This document shows, piece by piece, positions 1 to 7,741 of a DNA stretch of 64,000 bases. A program made the position numbers and the translations under genes. The notes beneath the pieces were generated by a model, which ran no database searches, was not told where the DNA came from, and worked only from the letters and a program-made list of their open reading frames with translations. The stretch spans positions 124,001 through 188,000 of the forward strand of contig NZ_JAMBOG010000002.1 in assembly GCF_023715525.1 (NCBI RefSeq), read 5' to 3'. This DNA comes from Kocuria rosea (GTDB lineage Bacteria > Actinomycetota > Actinomycetes > Actinomycetales > Micrococcaceae). Each line of letters opens with the position of its first letter. Position 1 is the stretch's first letter.

Positions 1-346
1 GCAGGGACCGGCCGATGAGCCGGGAGATCTCGTGGGTGCGACCGCCGATCTTGCCCTTGACGGACTCCCGCGCGGAGCGCGTGGAGGTGGCCCGCGGGAG
101 CATCGCGTACTCGGCGGTGACCCAGCCGCGGCCCTCGCCCTTGAGCCAGCGCGGGACGCCCTCGGTCACGGAGGCCGTGCACAGCACCCGGGTGCTGCCG
201 AACTCGATGAGCGCCGAGCCCTCCGCCTGCTGGGACCAGCCGCGGGTGATGGTGATGGGCCGCAGCTCGTCCGGCGAGCGGCCGTCGGCCCGGATCACCG
301 CCGGGGTGGAGGGGGCCGGTGCGGTCGGGTCGACTGGGGAATCCAT
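1..346 (-). CDS. rph: Ribonuclease PH, N-terminal part (cut by window edge)
   Basis: 3'-to-5' phosphorolytic exoribonuclease that trims tRNA 3' ends using phosphate. The visible 115 residues read [16 protein letters not shown], then [12 protein letters not shown], then [14 protein letters not shown] and [18 protein letters not shown], which is the conserved N-terminal core of RNase PH. The C-terminal half lies beyond the left edge. The ATG at 346 is favoured because a TAAGGT hexamer ends 7 nt before it, suggesting a leaderless message. It follows the Rv1339-like hydrolase and murI, the order known in mycobacteria. This rph is not the unrelated rifampin phosphotransferase that shares the symbol. 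Confidence 0.95.
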   Translation of the reverse strand, partial: MDSPVDPTAPAPSTPAVIRADGRSPDELRPITITRGWSQQAEGSALIEFGSTRVLCTASVTEGVPRWLKGEGRGWVTAEYAMLPRATSTRSARESVKGKIGGRTHEISRLIGRSL

Positions 347-353
347 GACCTCC

Positions 354-359
354 ACCTTA
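354..359 (-). promoter_or_regulatory. -10 hexamer (TAAGGT) for leaderless rph
   Basis: TAAGGT on the minus strand with exactly 7 nt before the rph ATG. Transcription would start at or next to the start codon. No clear -35 element is visible. Confidence 0.5.
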
Positions 360-414
360 CCCCCGGGCCGCGGCCCCGGCCGGGCCCCGGACCGGGCGCC
401 GGGGTCGGGGGCCG

Positions 415-1254
415 TCACGGCCCGACGGGCGTGGCCGGGCGGCACGCGGGACTGCCCGCGGGGGCGCGCACGATGCGGTAGGTGTAGGCCGGCTCGGCCA
501 CCCCGATCGGCCCCTCGTAGACCTCCTGGGCCTCCTCGACCGCCCGGGTCGGCGAGTTCCACACCGGCAGGTGGGTCAGCAGCAGCTTGCGCGCGCCCGC
601 GTCCCGGGCGGCCTCCGCCGCGCGGCGGCCCGTGAGGTGGATGCCGCGCAGGGCGTCGTCGCGGCCCTCCTGGTAGGCGGCCTCGCACAGGAAGACGTCG
701 GCGCCGCGGGCGGCCCGCAGCAGCCCCGCGCAGCTGTCGGTGTCGCCCGAGTAGGCCAGGGTGCTGGGCCCGGCGGGGCCGTCGAAGTCGATCCGCAGGG
801 CGTAGGCCTCGGGCGTCGGGTGCTGCACCGCGAAGGGGGTGACCGTGAACGGGCCCACGCGCACCGGCTGCTCCGGCGACCAGGTGCGGAAGTCGAACTC
901 CCCGTGCATCCCGGGCTCGGCCGGGAGCCCGTGCGTGCGCGCGAGGTACTCGTGCAGCCCGGACGGGGCCCACAGCGGGATCCGGGCGGCGCCCCACCCG
1001 CGCGGGTCCCACTTGACGGCCACGTGCAGCCCCGCGAGGTCGATGCAGTGGTCCGGGTGCAGGTGGCTCACGAGCACGGCGTCGATGTCGTGCAGGTCCA
1101 TGTGGCGCTGCAGCACGCCCAGGGCGCCGTTGCCCATGTCCAGCAGCACGCGCCAGGTCCGGCCCTCGGCGTCCTCGCCGCTGACCAGGTAGCAGGACGC
1201 CGGTGAATCGGGCCCGGCGAAGGAGCCGGTGCATCCGATGATGGTGAGTTTCAT
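415..1254 (-). CDS. MBL-fold metallohydrolase, Rv1339-like (candidate cAMP phosphodiesterase)
   Basis: A 279-residue metallo-beta-lactamase-fold enzyme. It opens [12 protein letters not shown] and carries the metal-binding motif [11 protein letters not shown], then YSGDTDSC and LLTHLPVW, as in RNase Z-like and class II phosphodiesterase-like enzymes. The start at 1254 is the first Met fitting the family N-terminus and is preceded by GGAAGG. An in-frame upstream Met at 1296 would add 14 atypical residues. Position between murI and rph matches M. tuberculosis Rv1339, reported as an atypical class II cAMP phosphodiesterase. The fold is certain from sequence. The cAMP substrate is inference from synteny and family. 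Confidence 0.85.
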   Translation of the reverse strand: MKLTIIGCTGSFAGPDSPASCYLVSGEDAEGRTWRVLLDMGNGALGVLQRHMDLHDIDAVLVSHLHPDHCIDLAGLHVAVKWDPRGWGAARIPLWAPSGLHEYLARTHGLPAEPGMHGEFDFRTWSPEQPVRVGPFTVTPFAVQHPTPEAYALRIDFDGPAGPSTLAYSGDTDSCAGLLRAARGADVFLCEAAYQEGRDDALRGIHLTGRRAAEAARDAGARKLLLTHLPVWNSPTRAVEEAQEVYEGPIGVAEPAYTYRIVRAPAGSPACRPATPVGP

Positions 1255-1284
1255 GGGCTGGGCCTTCCAGAGGGACCGGTGGGA

Positions 1285-1305
1285 CGGCGGCCGCACCGGC
1301 CGCCG
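1285..1305 (-). terminator. Hairpin after murI
   Basis: An 8-bp perfect GC stem (CGGCGGCC/GGCCGCCG) with a 5-nt loop, 6 nt past the murI stop. There is no T-tract, so it may be a transcript stabiliser or a weak terminator ahead of the Rv1339-like gene. Confidence 0.4.
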
Positions 1306-1311
1306 GGCTGC

Positions 1312-2247
1312 TCAGGGGGCGGGAGCTCCCGAGCCCCCGATCATCTCGGGGGTGATCCGGGCGAGCGAGCCGGTGGGGAACTGCTCGGCCACGGAGCTCG
1401 TGTGCCGGACCCGGGTGACCTCCGGGCCCAGGAACCGCCGGGCCAGCACCTCGAAGGACGCCGCGTCCCCGGTGGCCAGGAACTCGTGGCGGGCGGGCAG
1501 GCCCGGGTCCCGCTCGAGCCCGTGGCCGACGAGCGCACGGTAGACGTCCTTGGCGGTCTCCTCCGCGCTGGAGACGAGCGTCACGGTGTCGCCCATGACG
1601 TAGGAGATGACGCCGGTCAGCAGCGGGTAGTGGGTGCAGCCCAGCACGAGGGTGTCCACCTCGGCGCGGCGCAGGGGGTCGAGGTAGCGCTCGGCCGTCG
1701 CGAGCAGGTCGGGGCCGGTGGTGACCCCGGCCTCCACGTAGTCGACGAAGGCGGGGCAGGCCACGGAGCGCAGCTCCAGGTGGGGGGCGGCCGCGAAGGT
1801 GTCGTCGTAGGCGCGGGAGCCGACCGTGGCCGCCGTGCCGATCACGCCGATCCGCCCGTTGCGGGTGGAGGCGACCGCCCGGCGCACCGCCGGCTGGATG
1901 ACCTCGACCACGGGGATGCCGTAGACCCGGGTGTAGCGCTCGCGGGCGTCGCGCAGCACCGCGGCCGAGGCCGTGTTGCACGCGATGACCAGCAGCTTCA
2001 CCCCGGAGTCCACCAGCTCGTCCATGATCCGCAGCGCGTGGGCGCGGACCTCGGCGATCGGCAGCGGGCCGTAGGGCCCGTGGGCCGTGTCCCCGACGTA
2101 GACGATCTCCTCGTGGGGCAGCTGGTCGATGATCGCCCGGGCAACGGTCAGCCCGCCCACCCCCGAGTCGAACACGCCGATGGGTGAACCGGGGTTGGGG
2201 CCGCTCGCGGCGGGGGCGTCGGCCCCGTAGACGTCGTCATCCTGCAT
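1312..2247 (-). CDS. murI: Glutamate racemase
   Basis: Converts L- to D-glutamate for peptidoglycan precursor synthesis in the cytosol. The 311-residue protein has the N-terminal signature [17 protein letters not shown] and both catalytic cysteines in their usual contexts, [10 protein letters not shown] and LGCTHYPLL. The ATG at 2247 is chosen because the upstream residues look non-coding, and a TACTCT hexamer lies 9 nt before it. It sits between DUF2017/clpS and the Rv1339-like hydrolase, a gene order conserved in actinobacteria. The first about 20 residues are an acidic/Gly/Pro tail ahead of the family core. Confidence 0.95.
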   Translation of the reverse strand: MQDDDVYGADAPAASGPNPGSPIGVFDSGVGGLTVARAIIDQLPHEEIVYVGDTAHGPYGPLPIAEVRAHALRIMDELVDSGVKLLVIACNTASAAVLRDARERYTRVYGIPVVEVIQPAVRRAVASTRNGRIGVIGTAATVGSRAYDDTFAAAPHLELRSVACPAFVDYVEAGVTTGPDLLATAERYLDPLRRAEVDTLVLGCTHYPLLTGVISYVMGDTVTLVSSAEETAKDVYRALVGHGLERDPGLPARHEFLATGDAASFEVLARRFLGPEVTRVRHTSSVAEQFPTGSLARITPEMIGGSGAPAP

Positions 2248-2256
2248 ATCGACAAG

Positions 2257-2262
2257 AGAGTA
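2257..2262 (-). promoter_or_regulatory. -10 hexamer (TACTCT) for murI
   Basis: TANNNT hexamer on the minus strand, 9 nt before the murI ATG. It would give a leaderless or nearly leaderless message. No -35 match was seen. Confidence 0.35.
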
Positions 2263-2331
2263 GCCCCGGGCGCGTCCCGGCCCAAAACCCCACGGGGAGC
2301 GCGACGGCGTGATGCCTGTCACGTCGGGCCC

Positions 2332-2357
2332 GCGGGCGGCCCGGACCGGACGCCCGC
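2332..2357 (-). terminator. Possible terminator of the clpS-DUF2017 operon
   Basis: Stem GCGGGCG/CGCCCGC with a 12-nt loop, beginning 6 nt after the DUF2017 stop. It is modest in length and lacks a T-run. Confidence 0.3.
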
Positions 2358-2362
2358 CCAGG

Positions 2363-2923
2363 TCAGTCGCGGGAGAGGTCGTGGAGCAGCGCCTGCACGA
2401 GGGACTCCTGCAGCCAGGAGACGAAGTTGTAGAGCAGCGACATGTACGTCTCGACGTCCTCGATCGCGGACCAGTCGTCGTACCCCCCGACCCGTTCGGC
2501 GTCCTCCTCGCTGCGGATGCCCAGCCGGTCCGCGAGCACGAGGCGCACGTCGTTGAGCGCGCGGCCGAAGGCCTGGGCCTGGTCGGGGTCCAGCCGCACG
2601 GGCTCGGCCTCCAGCGCCAGCGCGGCCTGCTGGAGCGCCCCGATCTTCGCCTCGCGCAGCCCCCGCTCCGTGTACCGGCGGAACTCGGCGGCCCGCTCCG
2701 GGTCCGGGCTGGCGTCCGGCAGCAGCCGCCGCAGCGCGGAGTCCTCGGGGGTGGCGGCGTCGCCCGAGACGCCGAGCAGCCGCTCGAGCGGGTCCTCGGA
2801 GACGGGCTGGTCGGGGGCGAGGGCCTCGGCGACGTCGGCGAAGAGCTTGCGCAGCAGCTCCTTCTCCGCCGGCTCGAACCGTGCGGCGATGCCCTTGCGG
2901 GTGGAGCGGAACCCCTGCGCCAT
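2363..2923 (-). CDS. DUF2017 family protein
   Basis: A 186-residue, acidic, helix-rich protein of the actinobacterial DUF2017 family. Its function is unknown. Family-like segments are the N-terminal [17 protein letters not shown], the central [14 protein letters not shown], and the C-terminal [17 protein letters not shown]. The ATG overlaps the clpS TGA by one base (TGATG), so the two are probably translationally coupled. The neighbourhood (clpS upstream, murI downstream) is the usual one for this family and hints at a link with ClpS-dependent proteolysis, but nothing in the sequence shows this directly. Confidence 0.85.
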   Translation of the reverse strand: MAQGFRSTRKGIAARFEPAEKELLRKLFADVAEALAPDQPVSEDPLERLLGVSGDAATPEDSALRRLLPDASPDPERAAEFRRYTERGLREAKIGALQQAALALEAEPVRLDPDQAQAFGRALNDVRLVLADRLGIRSEEDAERVGGYDDWSAIEDVETYMSLLYNFVSWLQESLVQALLHDLSRD

Positions 2924-3282
2924 CACCGGCCCCCGGCCTGCTCGAAGGTGGCCCACAGCCCGAAGCCGTGCAGGGCCGCGGTGTGGGTCTCGGCCTCCTC
3001 GAGGGAGCCGCTGGCCACGACGGAGCGCCCGCTGTGGTGGACCTCGAGCATGAGGCCGCGCGCCTTCTCCTCCGGGTAGCCGAAGTAGGAGCGGAACACC
3101 CAGGTCACGTAGCTCATGAGGTTGACCGGGTCGTCCCACACGACCACGTTCCACGGCCGCTCGGTCTCCACGGCCTCGGAGGCGGTGCTCTCGGTGCGGG
3201 TGTCCGCGTCCGGCAGGACGGCGGTCGCGGACGCGACGGGGGCGGGGGCGGCGCGGACGGCCGCGGCGACGGTGCAGTGCAT
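2923..3282 (-). CDS. clpS: ATP-dependent Clp protease adaptor ClpS
   Basis: Adaptor that delivers N-degron substrates to the ClpA/ClpC unfoldase. The 119-residue protein has a 40-residue Ala-rich N-terminal extension, then the ClpS core: WNVVVWDDPVNLMSYVTWVF, followed by KARGLMLEVHHSGRSVVASG. The WDDPVN and VHHSG elements form the N-degron pocket and the Clp-binding face. The start at ATG 3282 lies 9 nt after a TACGAT hexamer. It is divergently arranged with pncB, as in M. tuberculosis (clpS/pncB1). Confidence 0.93.
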   Translation of the reverse strand: MHCTVAAAVRAAPAPVASATAVLPDADTRTESTASEAVETERPWNVVVWDDPVNLMSYVTWVFRSYFGYPEEKARGLMLEVHHSGRSVVASGSLEEAETHTAALHGFGLWATFEQAGGR

Positions 3283-3291
3283 GGTCCGTCC

Positions 3292-3297
3292 ATCGTA
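3292..3297 (-). promoter_or_regulatory. -10 hexamer (TACGAT) for clpS
   Basis: TACGAT on the minus strand, 9 nt before the clpS ATG. It shares the 78-bp divergent intergenic region with the pncB promoter. Confidence 0.4.
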
Positions 3298-3347
3298 GCG
3301 ACATCCGTCCGGTCCGGCACCGCGGGCCCCCGGCGCCGGGCCGTGGC

Positions 3348-3353
3348 TAGAGT
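3348..3353 (+). promoter_or_regulatory. -10 hexamer (TAGAGT) for leaderless pncB
   Basis: TAGAGT with 7 nt before the pncB GTG and no Shine-Dalgarno sequence, which points to a leaderless transcript. Confidence 0.5.
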
Positions 3354-3360
3354 GGTGCCC

Positions 3361-4701
3361 GTGAACCAGCGCACCCGCGGGTGGGCCCCGCCGCCCACGT
3401 CCCTGATGACCGACCACTACGAGCTGACCATGCTGCAGGCGGCCCTGCACGCGGGCACCGCCCACCGGCGCAGCGTCTTCGAGGTCTTCGCACGGCGGCT
3501 GCCGGCCGGGCGCCGCTACGGCGTGGTGGCCGGCACCGGCCGGCTCCTCGAGGGCCTGGAGAGCTTCTGCTTCCGGGAGGAGCAGCTGCGCTTCCTCGCG
3601 GACACGGGCGTGGTCAACGGCCCGACCCTCGACTTCCTGGCGGACTTCCGCTTCACGGGCTCGATCGCGGGCTACGCCGAGGGCGAGACGTACTTCCCGC
3701 ACTCCCCGGTGCTCGTGGTCGAGGGCACGTTCGCGGAGGCCTGCATCCTCGAGACGTACTTCCTGTCGGTGCTCAACTACGACAGCGCCGTGGCCTCGGC
3801 AGCCTCCCGCATGGTGGGGGCGGCGGCGGGGCGGCCCTGCATTGAGATGGGCTCGCGGCGGGCCCACGAGGAGGCGGCGGTCGCCGCGGCCCGGGCCTCG
3901 GTCATCGCCGGCTTCGACTCGACGTCGAACCTCGAGGCCGGCCTGCGCTACGGCCTGCGGACCGTGGGCACGGCGGCGCACTCCTTCACCCTCCTGCACG
4001 ACTCGGAGGAGGAGGCCTTCCGCGCCCAGCTGCAGTCGATGGGCCGGGGCACCACCCTGCTCGTCGACACCTACGACGTCGAGGCGGCGGTCCGGAAGGC
4101 CGTCGCGCTCGCCGGGCCCGAGCTGGGCGGGGTGCGCCTCGACTCCGGCGACCTCGTCGCCCAGGCCGCCTGGGTCCGGGAGCTGCTCGACGGGCTGGGC
4201 AACACGGGCACCCGCATCACCGTCACCTCGGACCTCGACGAGTACGCGATCGCGTCTCTCAACGCCGCCCCCGTGGACGCGTTCGGCGTGGGCACGCGGG
4301 TCGTCACCGGATCGGGCGCCCCGACGTCGTCGATGGTCTACAAGCTCGTGGCGCGGGAGGACTCCTCCGGCGAGCTGCAGCCGGTGGCCAAGGCCGCCAA
4401 GGGCAAGGCGTCGGTGGGCGGGCGCAAGTACGCGCTGCGCCGCCGCGACGAGCAGGGCACCGCCACCCACGAGCTGGTGGGCATCGGCCGCGTGCCCGGC
4501 GACGACGGCGACGACCGGCCGCTGCTGCAGGAGTTCGTCCGGGACGGCGAGCTGCTCGACGGGTGGACCGGCGCGCAGGGCGTCGTGCGGGCCCGGGAGC
4601 GCCACGCCGCGTCCGTGGCCGAGCTGCCGGCCTCCGCGCGCCGGCTCAGCGAGGGCGACCCCGTCATCCCGACCGTCATCGAGCCGGAGGCGCGGGCCTG
4701 A
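3361..4701 (+). CDS. pncB: Nicotinate phosphoribosyltransferase
   Basis: First committed step of the Preiss-Handler NAD salvage pathway: nicotinate plus PRPP gives nicotinate mononucleotide. The 446-residue protein begins near LMTDHYELTMLQA, a family hallmark, and has IEMGSRRAH, IAGFDSTSN, the phosphoribosyl-binding GVRLDSGDL, and ITVTSDLDE. The GTG start at 3361 lacks an SD but sits 7 nt after a TAGAGT hexamer. It is followed by pncA on the same strand after a 103-bp gap, so both salvage steps are together. Length and motifs are normal for the family. Confidence 0.95.
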   Translation: MNQRTRGWAPPPTSLMTDHYELTMLQAALHAGTAHRRSVFEVFARRLPAGRRYGVVAGTGRLLEGLESFCFREEQLRFLADTGVVNGPTLDFLADFRFTGSIAGYAEGETYFPHSPVLVVEGTFAEACILETYFLSVLNYDSAVASAASRMVGAAAGRPCIEMGSRRAHEEAAVAAARASVIAGFDSTSNLEAGLRYGLRTVGTAAHSFTLLHDSEEEAFRAQLQSMGRGTTLLVDTYDVEAAVRKAVALAGPELGGVRLDSGDLVAQAAWVRELLDGLGNTGTRITVTSDLDEYAIASLNAAPVDAFGVGTRVVTGSGAPTSSMVYKLVAREDSSGELQPVAKAAKGKASVGGRKYALRRRDEQGTATHELVGIGRVPGDDGDDRPLLQEFVRDGELLDGWTGAQGVVRARERHAASVAELPASARRLSEGDPVIPTVIEPEARA

Positions 4702-4748
4702 CCGGCGCCGCGCCCCGGACGTGATCCGGCCGGGCCCGCTCCCGCCGG

Positions 4749-4793
4749 GCCCCACCCCACCGAGCCCCACCCCACCAAGCCCCAACCCACCGA
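4749..4793 (+). repeat. 15-bp x3 tandem repeat abutting the pncA ribosome binding site
   Basis: Three units of gccccaccccaccga (units 2 and 3 each differ by one or two bases) run directly into the SD ggaggaa at 4794-4800. The repeat is purine-poor and unstructured, so it may keep the SD accessible. Copy number could vary. Confidence 0.8.
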
Positions 4794-4804
4794 GGAGGAA
4801 CGTC

Positions 4805-5413
4805 ATGAGGACCGCACTGATCGTCGTCGACGTGCAGAAGGACTTCTGCGAGGGCGGGTCGCTGCCCGTCGCCGGGGGCGCGGAGATCGCCGCCGCCGTC
4901 TCCGAGCACCTCGAGCACCACCACGGCGACTACGCCGTGATCGCCGCGACCCAGGACTGGCACGTCGACCCGGGAGCGCACTTCTCGGACGAGCCGGACT
5001 TCGTGGACTCGTGGCCGGTGCACTGCGTGGCGGACTCCCGCGGCGCCCAGCCGCACCCGGACCTGGACACGGATTGGATCCAGGCGTGGTTCCGCAAGGG
5101 CGAGCACGACGCCGCGTACTCGGCCTTCGAGGGCCTCCTCGCCCCGGACGCCGACGTGCCCATGGGCGACGACGAGGACGTGGAGGAGGACGACGTCAGC
5201 CTCGACGACTGGCTGCGCGAGCACGGGATCGAGGCGGTGGACATCGTGGGCCTCGCCACCGACCACTGCGTGCGGGCCACGGCCCTGGACGCGGTCGAGG
5301 CCGGCTACGACACGCGGGTGCTCGTGGACCTGACGGCGGGGGTCACCGCGCTGACCACCGAGCAGGCCCTGGAGGAGCTCGCCGACGCGGGGGTCGAGAT
5401 CGTCCGGTCCTGA
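4805..5413 (+). CDS. pncA: Nicotinamidase / pyrazinamidase
   Basis: Hydrolyses nicotinamide to nicotinate, feeding PncB just upstream. It also activates pyrazinamide in other species. The 202-residue isochorismatase-fold protein shows the catalytic triad in place: Asp in VDVQKDFCEGG, Lys in WFRKGEHDAAYSAF, and Cys in ATDHCVRATA. Metal-ligand positions are in the TQDWHVDPGAHF segment. A run DDEDVEEDDVSLDDW before the last helix is an unusually acidic insertion. The ATG start at 4805 has a strong GGAGGAA SD. Confidence 0.95.
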   Translation: MRTALIVVDVQKDFCEGGSLPVAGGAEIAAAVSEHLEHHHGDYAVIAATQDWHVDPGAHFSDEPDFVDSWPVHCVADSRGAQPHPDLDTDWIQAWFRKGEHDAAYSAFEGLLAPDADVPMGDDEDVEEDDVSLDDWLREHGIEAVDIVGLATDHCVRATALDAVEAGYDTRVLVDLTAGVTALTTEQALEELADAGVEIVRS

Positions 5414-5426
5414 CCGGCCGGGCCGC

Positions 5427-7226
5427 TCACCGGCGGCCGATGAACCAGTCCTGGAGCTTCTTCACGCGCGCCTCGAGCTGGGCCTCGTTGGCCTGCGCCA
5501 CGGCGGGCCCGCCGCAGACCCGGCGCAGCTCGTTGTGGACCACGCCGTGCGGGGTGCCGGTGCGGGACGCCCACGCGGAGACGTTCTTCGACAGCGTGGC
5601 CCGCAGCTCCTTGAGCCGGCGGTGGTCGGGCACCGCCGGCTGCTGCGGCGCCGCCCCGGCCGCCGAGCGCCGGCGCGCGTGCTGGCGCTGCCGCTCGCGC
5701 AGCAGCTCGGAGACCTGGTCCGCCTCGAGCAGGCCGGGGATGCCCAGGAAGTCGGCCTCCTCCTCGGAGCCCACGGCCACGCCGCCGCCGAAGGCGCCGC
5801 CGTCGAAGAGGACGCCGTGGAAGGACGCGTCCGACCCGAGGGCCTCGAACCGGCCCTTCGCCAGCTCCGAGGACGCCTTCTCCTCGCGGTTGGCGGCCGC
5901 GAGCAGGTCGTCGTCCCAGCCCTCCTCCATGGGGTCCGCGGGCAGGCCCTGCTCGGCGGCGGAGGGCCGGTCGAGGGCGTGGTCGCGCTCGGCCTCCATC
6001 TCGTTGGCCAGGTTCATCAGCGCGGGCACGGACGGGAGGAAGACCGAGGCGGTCTCCCCGCGCCTGCGGGCGCGCACGAAGCGGCCCACGGCCTGCGCGA
6101 AGAACAGCGGCGTCGACGTCGACGTCGCGTAGACGCCCACGGCCAGGCGCGGGACGTCGACGCCCTCGGAGACCATGCGCACGGCGACCATCCAGCGCCC
6201 GTCCCCGGAGGAGAACTCGTCGATCTTGTCCGACGCGGTCTTGTCGTCGGAGAGCACCACGGTGGGCTTCTCCCCCGTGATCCGCCGCAGCTGCTCGGCG
6301 TAGGCCTTGGCGTCCTGGTGGTCGGTGGCGATCACGAGGGCCCCGGCATCGGGCACGGTGCGGCGCACCTCGGTCAGGCGCTGGTCCGCCGCCTGGAGCA
6401 CGGAGGGGATCCACTGCCCGTTGGGGTCCAGCGCGGTGCGCCACGCCTGGGCGGTGATGTCCTTCGTGAAGCCCTCGCCGAGCTCCGCGCCCATCTCCTC
6501 GCCCGCGCTCGTGCGCCAGCGCATCTGCCCCGAGTAGGCCAGGAAGATCACGGGCCGGACCACGTGGTCCCTGAGGGCGTCGCCGTAGCCGTAGGTGTAG
6601 TCGGAGGACGAGCGGCGGATGCCGTCGGCGTCCTCGGCGTAGCGCACGAAGGGGATCGGGGCGGTGTCCGAGCGGAAGGGGGTGCCGGTGAGGGAGAGCC
6701 GGCGCACCGCGGGGTCGAACGCCTCCCGCAGCCCGTCGCCCCAGGTCAGGGAGTCGCCGGCGTGGTGGATCTCGTCCATGATGACGAGCGTGCGCCCCGC
6801 CTCGGTGCGGGCCCGGTGCAGCAGCGGCTTCATGGCCACCTGCGAGTAGGTCACGGCCGCGCCGACGTAGTCGCGGCCGTGGGAGCCGTCCGCGTTCTTG
6901 AAGTTGGGGTCGATCGCAAGACCCACGCGGGCGGCCGCGTCCGCCCACTGCCGCTTGAGGTGGTCGGTGGGGGTCACCACCGTGATCCGGTTGACCGTCC
7001 CGCGGTCGAAGAGCTCCTTCGCGACGCGCAGCGCGAAGGTGGTCTTGCCGGCGCCGGGGGTCGCCACGGCCATGAAGTCCTGCGGCTGGGCCTCGAAGTA
7101 GCGCTGCAGGGCCTCCGCCTGCCAGGCGCGCAGCCGGGGGGCGGTGCCCCACGCGGCGCGGTCGGGGTAGGCCGGGGGCAGGTCGGCGGCGGCACCGAAC
7201 AAGGACAGCTGGTCGTCCTGGGACAC
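5427..7226 (-). CDS. DEAD/DEAH-type superfamily 2 helicase
   Basis: A 599-residue SF2 ATPase. The N-terminal motor has LRAWQAEAL (Q-like), Walker A TPGAGKTT, a variant Walker B MDEIHHAGD (DEIH instead of DEAD) and motif III SLTGTPFRSD. The C-terminal motor has MVSEGVDVPRLAVGV and the arginine-finger motif QAVGRFVRARR. A 200-residue C-terminal region of charged helices follows, ending KKLQDWFIGRR, with no recognised domain. It resembles the restriction-subunit/XPB-like branch of SF2, widespread in Micrococcales without an assigned role. The GTG start at 7226 is preceded by AAAGGACG. No nuclease or methylase neighbours, so a restriction role is unlikely. Confidence 0.85.
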   Translation of the reverse strand: MSQDDQLSLFGAAADLPPAYPDRAAWGTAPRLRAWQAEALQRYFEAQPQDFMAVATPGAGKTTFALRVAKELFDRGTVNRITVVTPTDHLKRQWADAAARVGLAIDPNFKNADGSHGRDYVGAAVTYSQVAMKPLLHRARTEAGRTLVIMDEIHHAGDSLTWGDGLREAFDPAVRRLSLTGTPFRSDTAPIPFVRYAEDADGIRRSSSDYTYGYGDALRDHVVRPVIFLAYSGQMRWRTSAGEEMGAELGEGFTKDITAQAWRTALDPNGQWIPSVLQAADQRLTEVRRTVPDAGALVIATDHQDAKAYAEQLRRITGEKPTVVLSDDKTASDKIDEFSSGDGRWMVAVRMVSEGVDVPRLAVGVYATSTSTPLFFAQAVGRFVRARRRGETASVFLPSVPALMNLANEMEAERDHALDRPSAAEQGLPADPMEEGWDDDLLAAANREEKASSELAKGRFEALGSDASFHGVLFDGGAFGGGVAVGSEEEADFLGIPGLLEADQVSELLRERQRQHARRRSAAGAAPQQPAVPDHRRLKELRATLSKNVSAWASRTGTPHGVVHNELRRVCGGPAVAQANEAQLEARVKKLQDWFIGRR

Positions 7227-7295
7227 TCTGGCGTCGTCCTTTCGCTCGTGGTCCGCGGCCTCGTGGCCGCGGCGGGGTGCGGGGGCGCCACGCAA

Positions 7296-7320
7296 AAGCG
7301 CCCGCCGTCGGCGGGCGCTT
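7296..7320 (-). terminator. Rho-independent terminator after the DUF3039 gene
   Basis: An 11-bp perfect stem (AAGCGCCCGCC/GGCGGGCGCTT) with a 3-nt loop, followed on the minus strand by TTTTGCG. It lies 17 nt past the DUF3039 stop and separates it from the downstream helicase gene. It is one of the clearest intrinsic terminators in the window. Confidence 0.8.
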
Positions 7321-7337
7321 CGTCGCGGGCGGGAGGC

Positions 7338-7676
7338 TCAGCCCTGCTGGTCGCCGTCGTCCTTGCCCGGGCGCAGGCCCTCGTAGATCTCCTTGCAGGT
7401 GGGGCAGACCGGGAAGCGCTGCGGGTCCCGGCCCGGGGTCCAGACCTTGCCGCACAGGGCGATCACGGGCTCGCCGGAGAGGGCGGACTCCATGATCTTC
7501 TCCTTGCGCACGTAGTGCGCGAAGCGCTCGTGGTCGCCCGGCTCCTGCACCTGGCGGGTCTCCTCGCGCTCGATCGTCGAGGTGCCGCCCGCGGGCCGCG
7601 CCGGATCGGTGCCGTAGGGGCTGTCGTCCAGTCCGTTCGTCGGGGTGCCGGTGGTCGCCGCTGCGAGGAGGTCCAT
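7338..7676 (-). CDS. DUF3039 domain protein
   Basis: A small 112-residue actinobacterial protein of unknown function. The conserved part begins after about 45 variable residues with RFAHYVRKEKIMESAL, and continues through a putative metal-binding pattern: ALCGKVW and then FPVCPTCKEIYEGL. This gives three Cys in CxW and CPxC arrangements. The ATG start at 7676 lies 7 nt after a TAAACT hexamer, indicating leaderless expression, and the gene ends in its own terminator, so it is probably monocistronic. Confidence 0.8.
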   Translation of the reverse strand: MDLLAAATTGTPTNGLDDSPYGTDPARPAGGTSTIEREETRQVQEPGDHERFAHYVRKEKIMESALSGEPVIALCGKVWTPGRDPQRFPVCPTCKEIYEGLRPGKDDGDQQG

Positions 7677-7683
7677 GCGCGCC

Positions 7684-7689
7684 AGTTTA
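7684..7689 (-). promoter_or_regulatory. -10 hexamer (TAAACT) for the leaderless DUF3039 gene
   Basis: TAAACT on the minus strand with 7 nt before the start codon. It is close to consensus for GC-rich actinobacterial sigma-A promoters. Confidence 0.55.
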
Positions 7690-7741
7690 CCCCGTCGCCG
7701 CCGCCGCCCGTGCCCGGGCCGCGGCGCCGGCCGGGCGCGGG

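Noticed and set aside
2923-4806. Antisense 627-codon frame covering pncB and reading into clpS
   Set aside because: Only its last 119 codons (clpS) have family motifs. The rest is the shadow of pncB.
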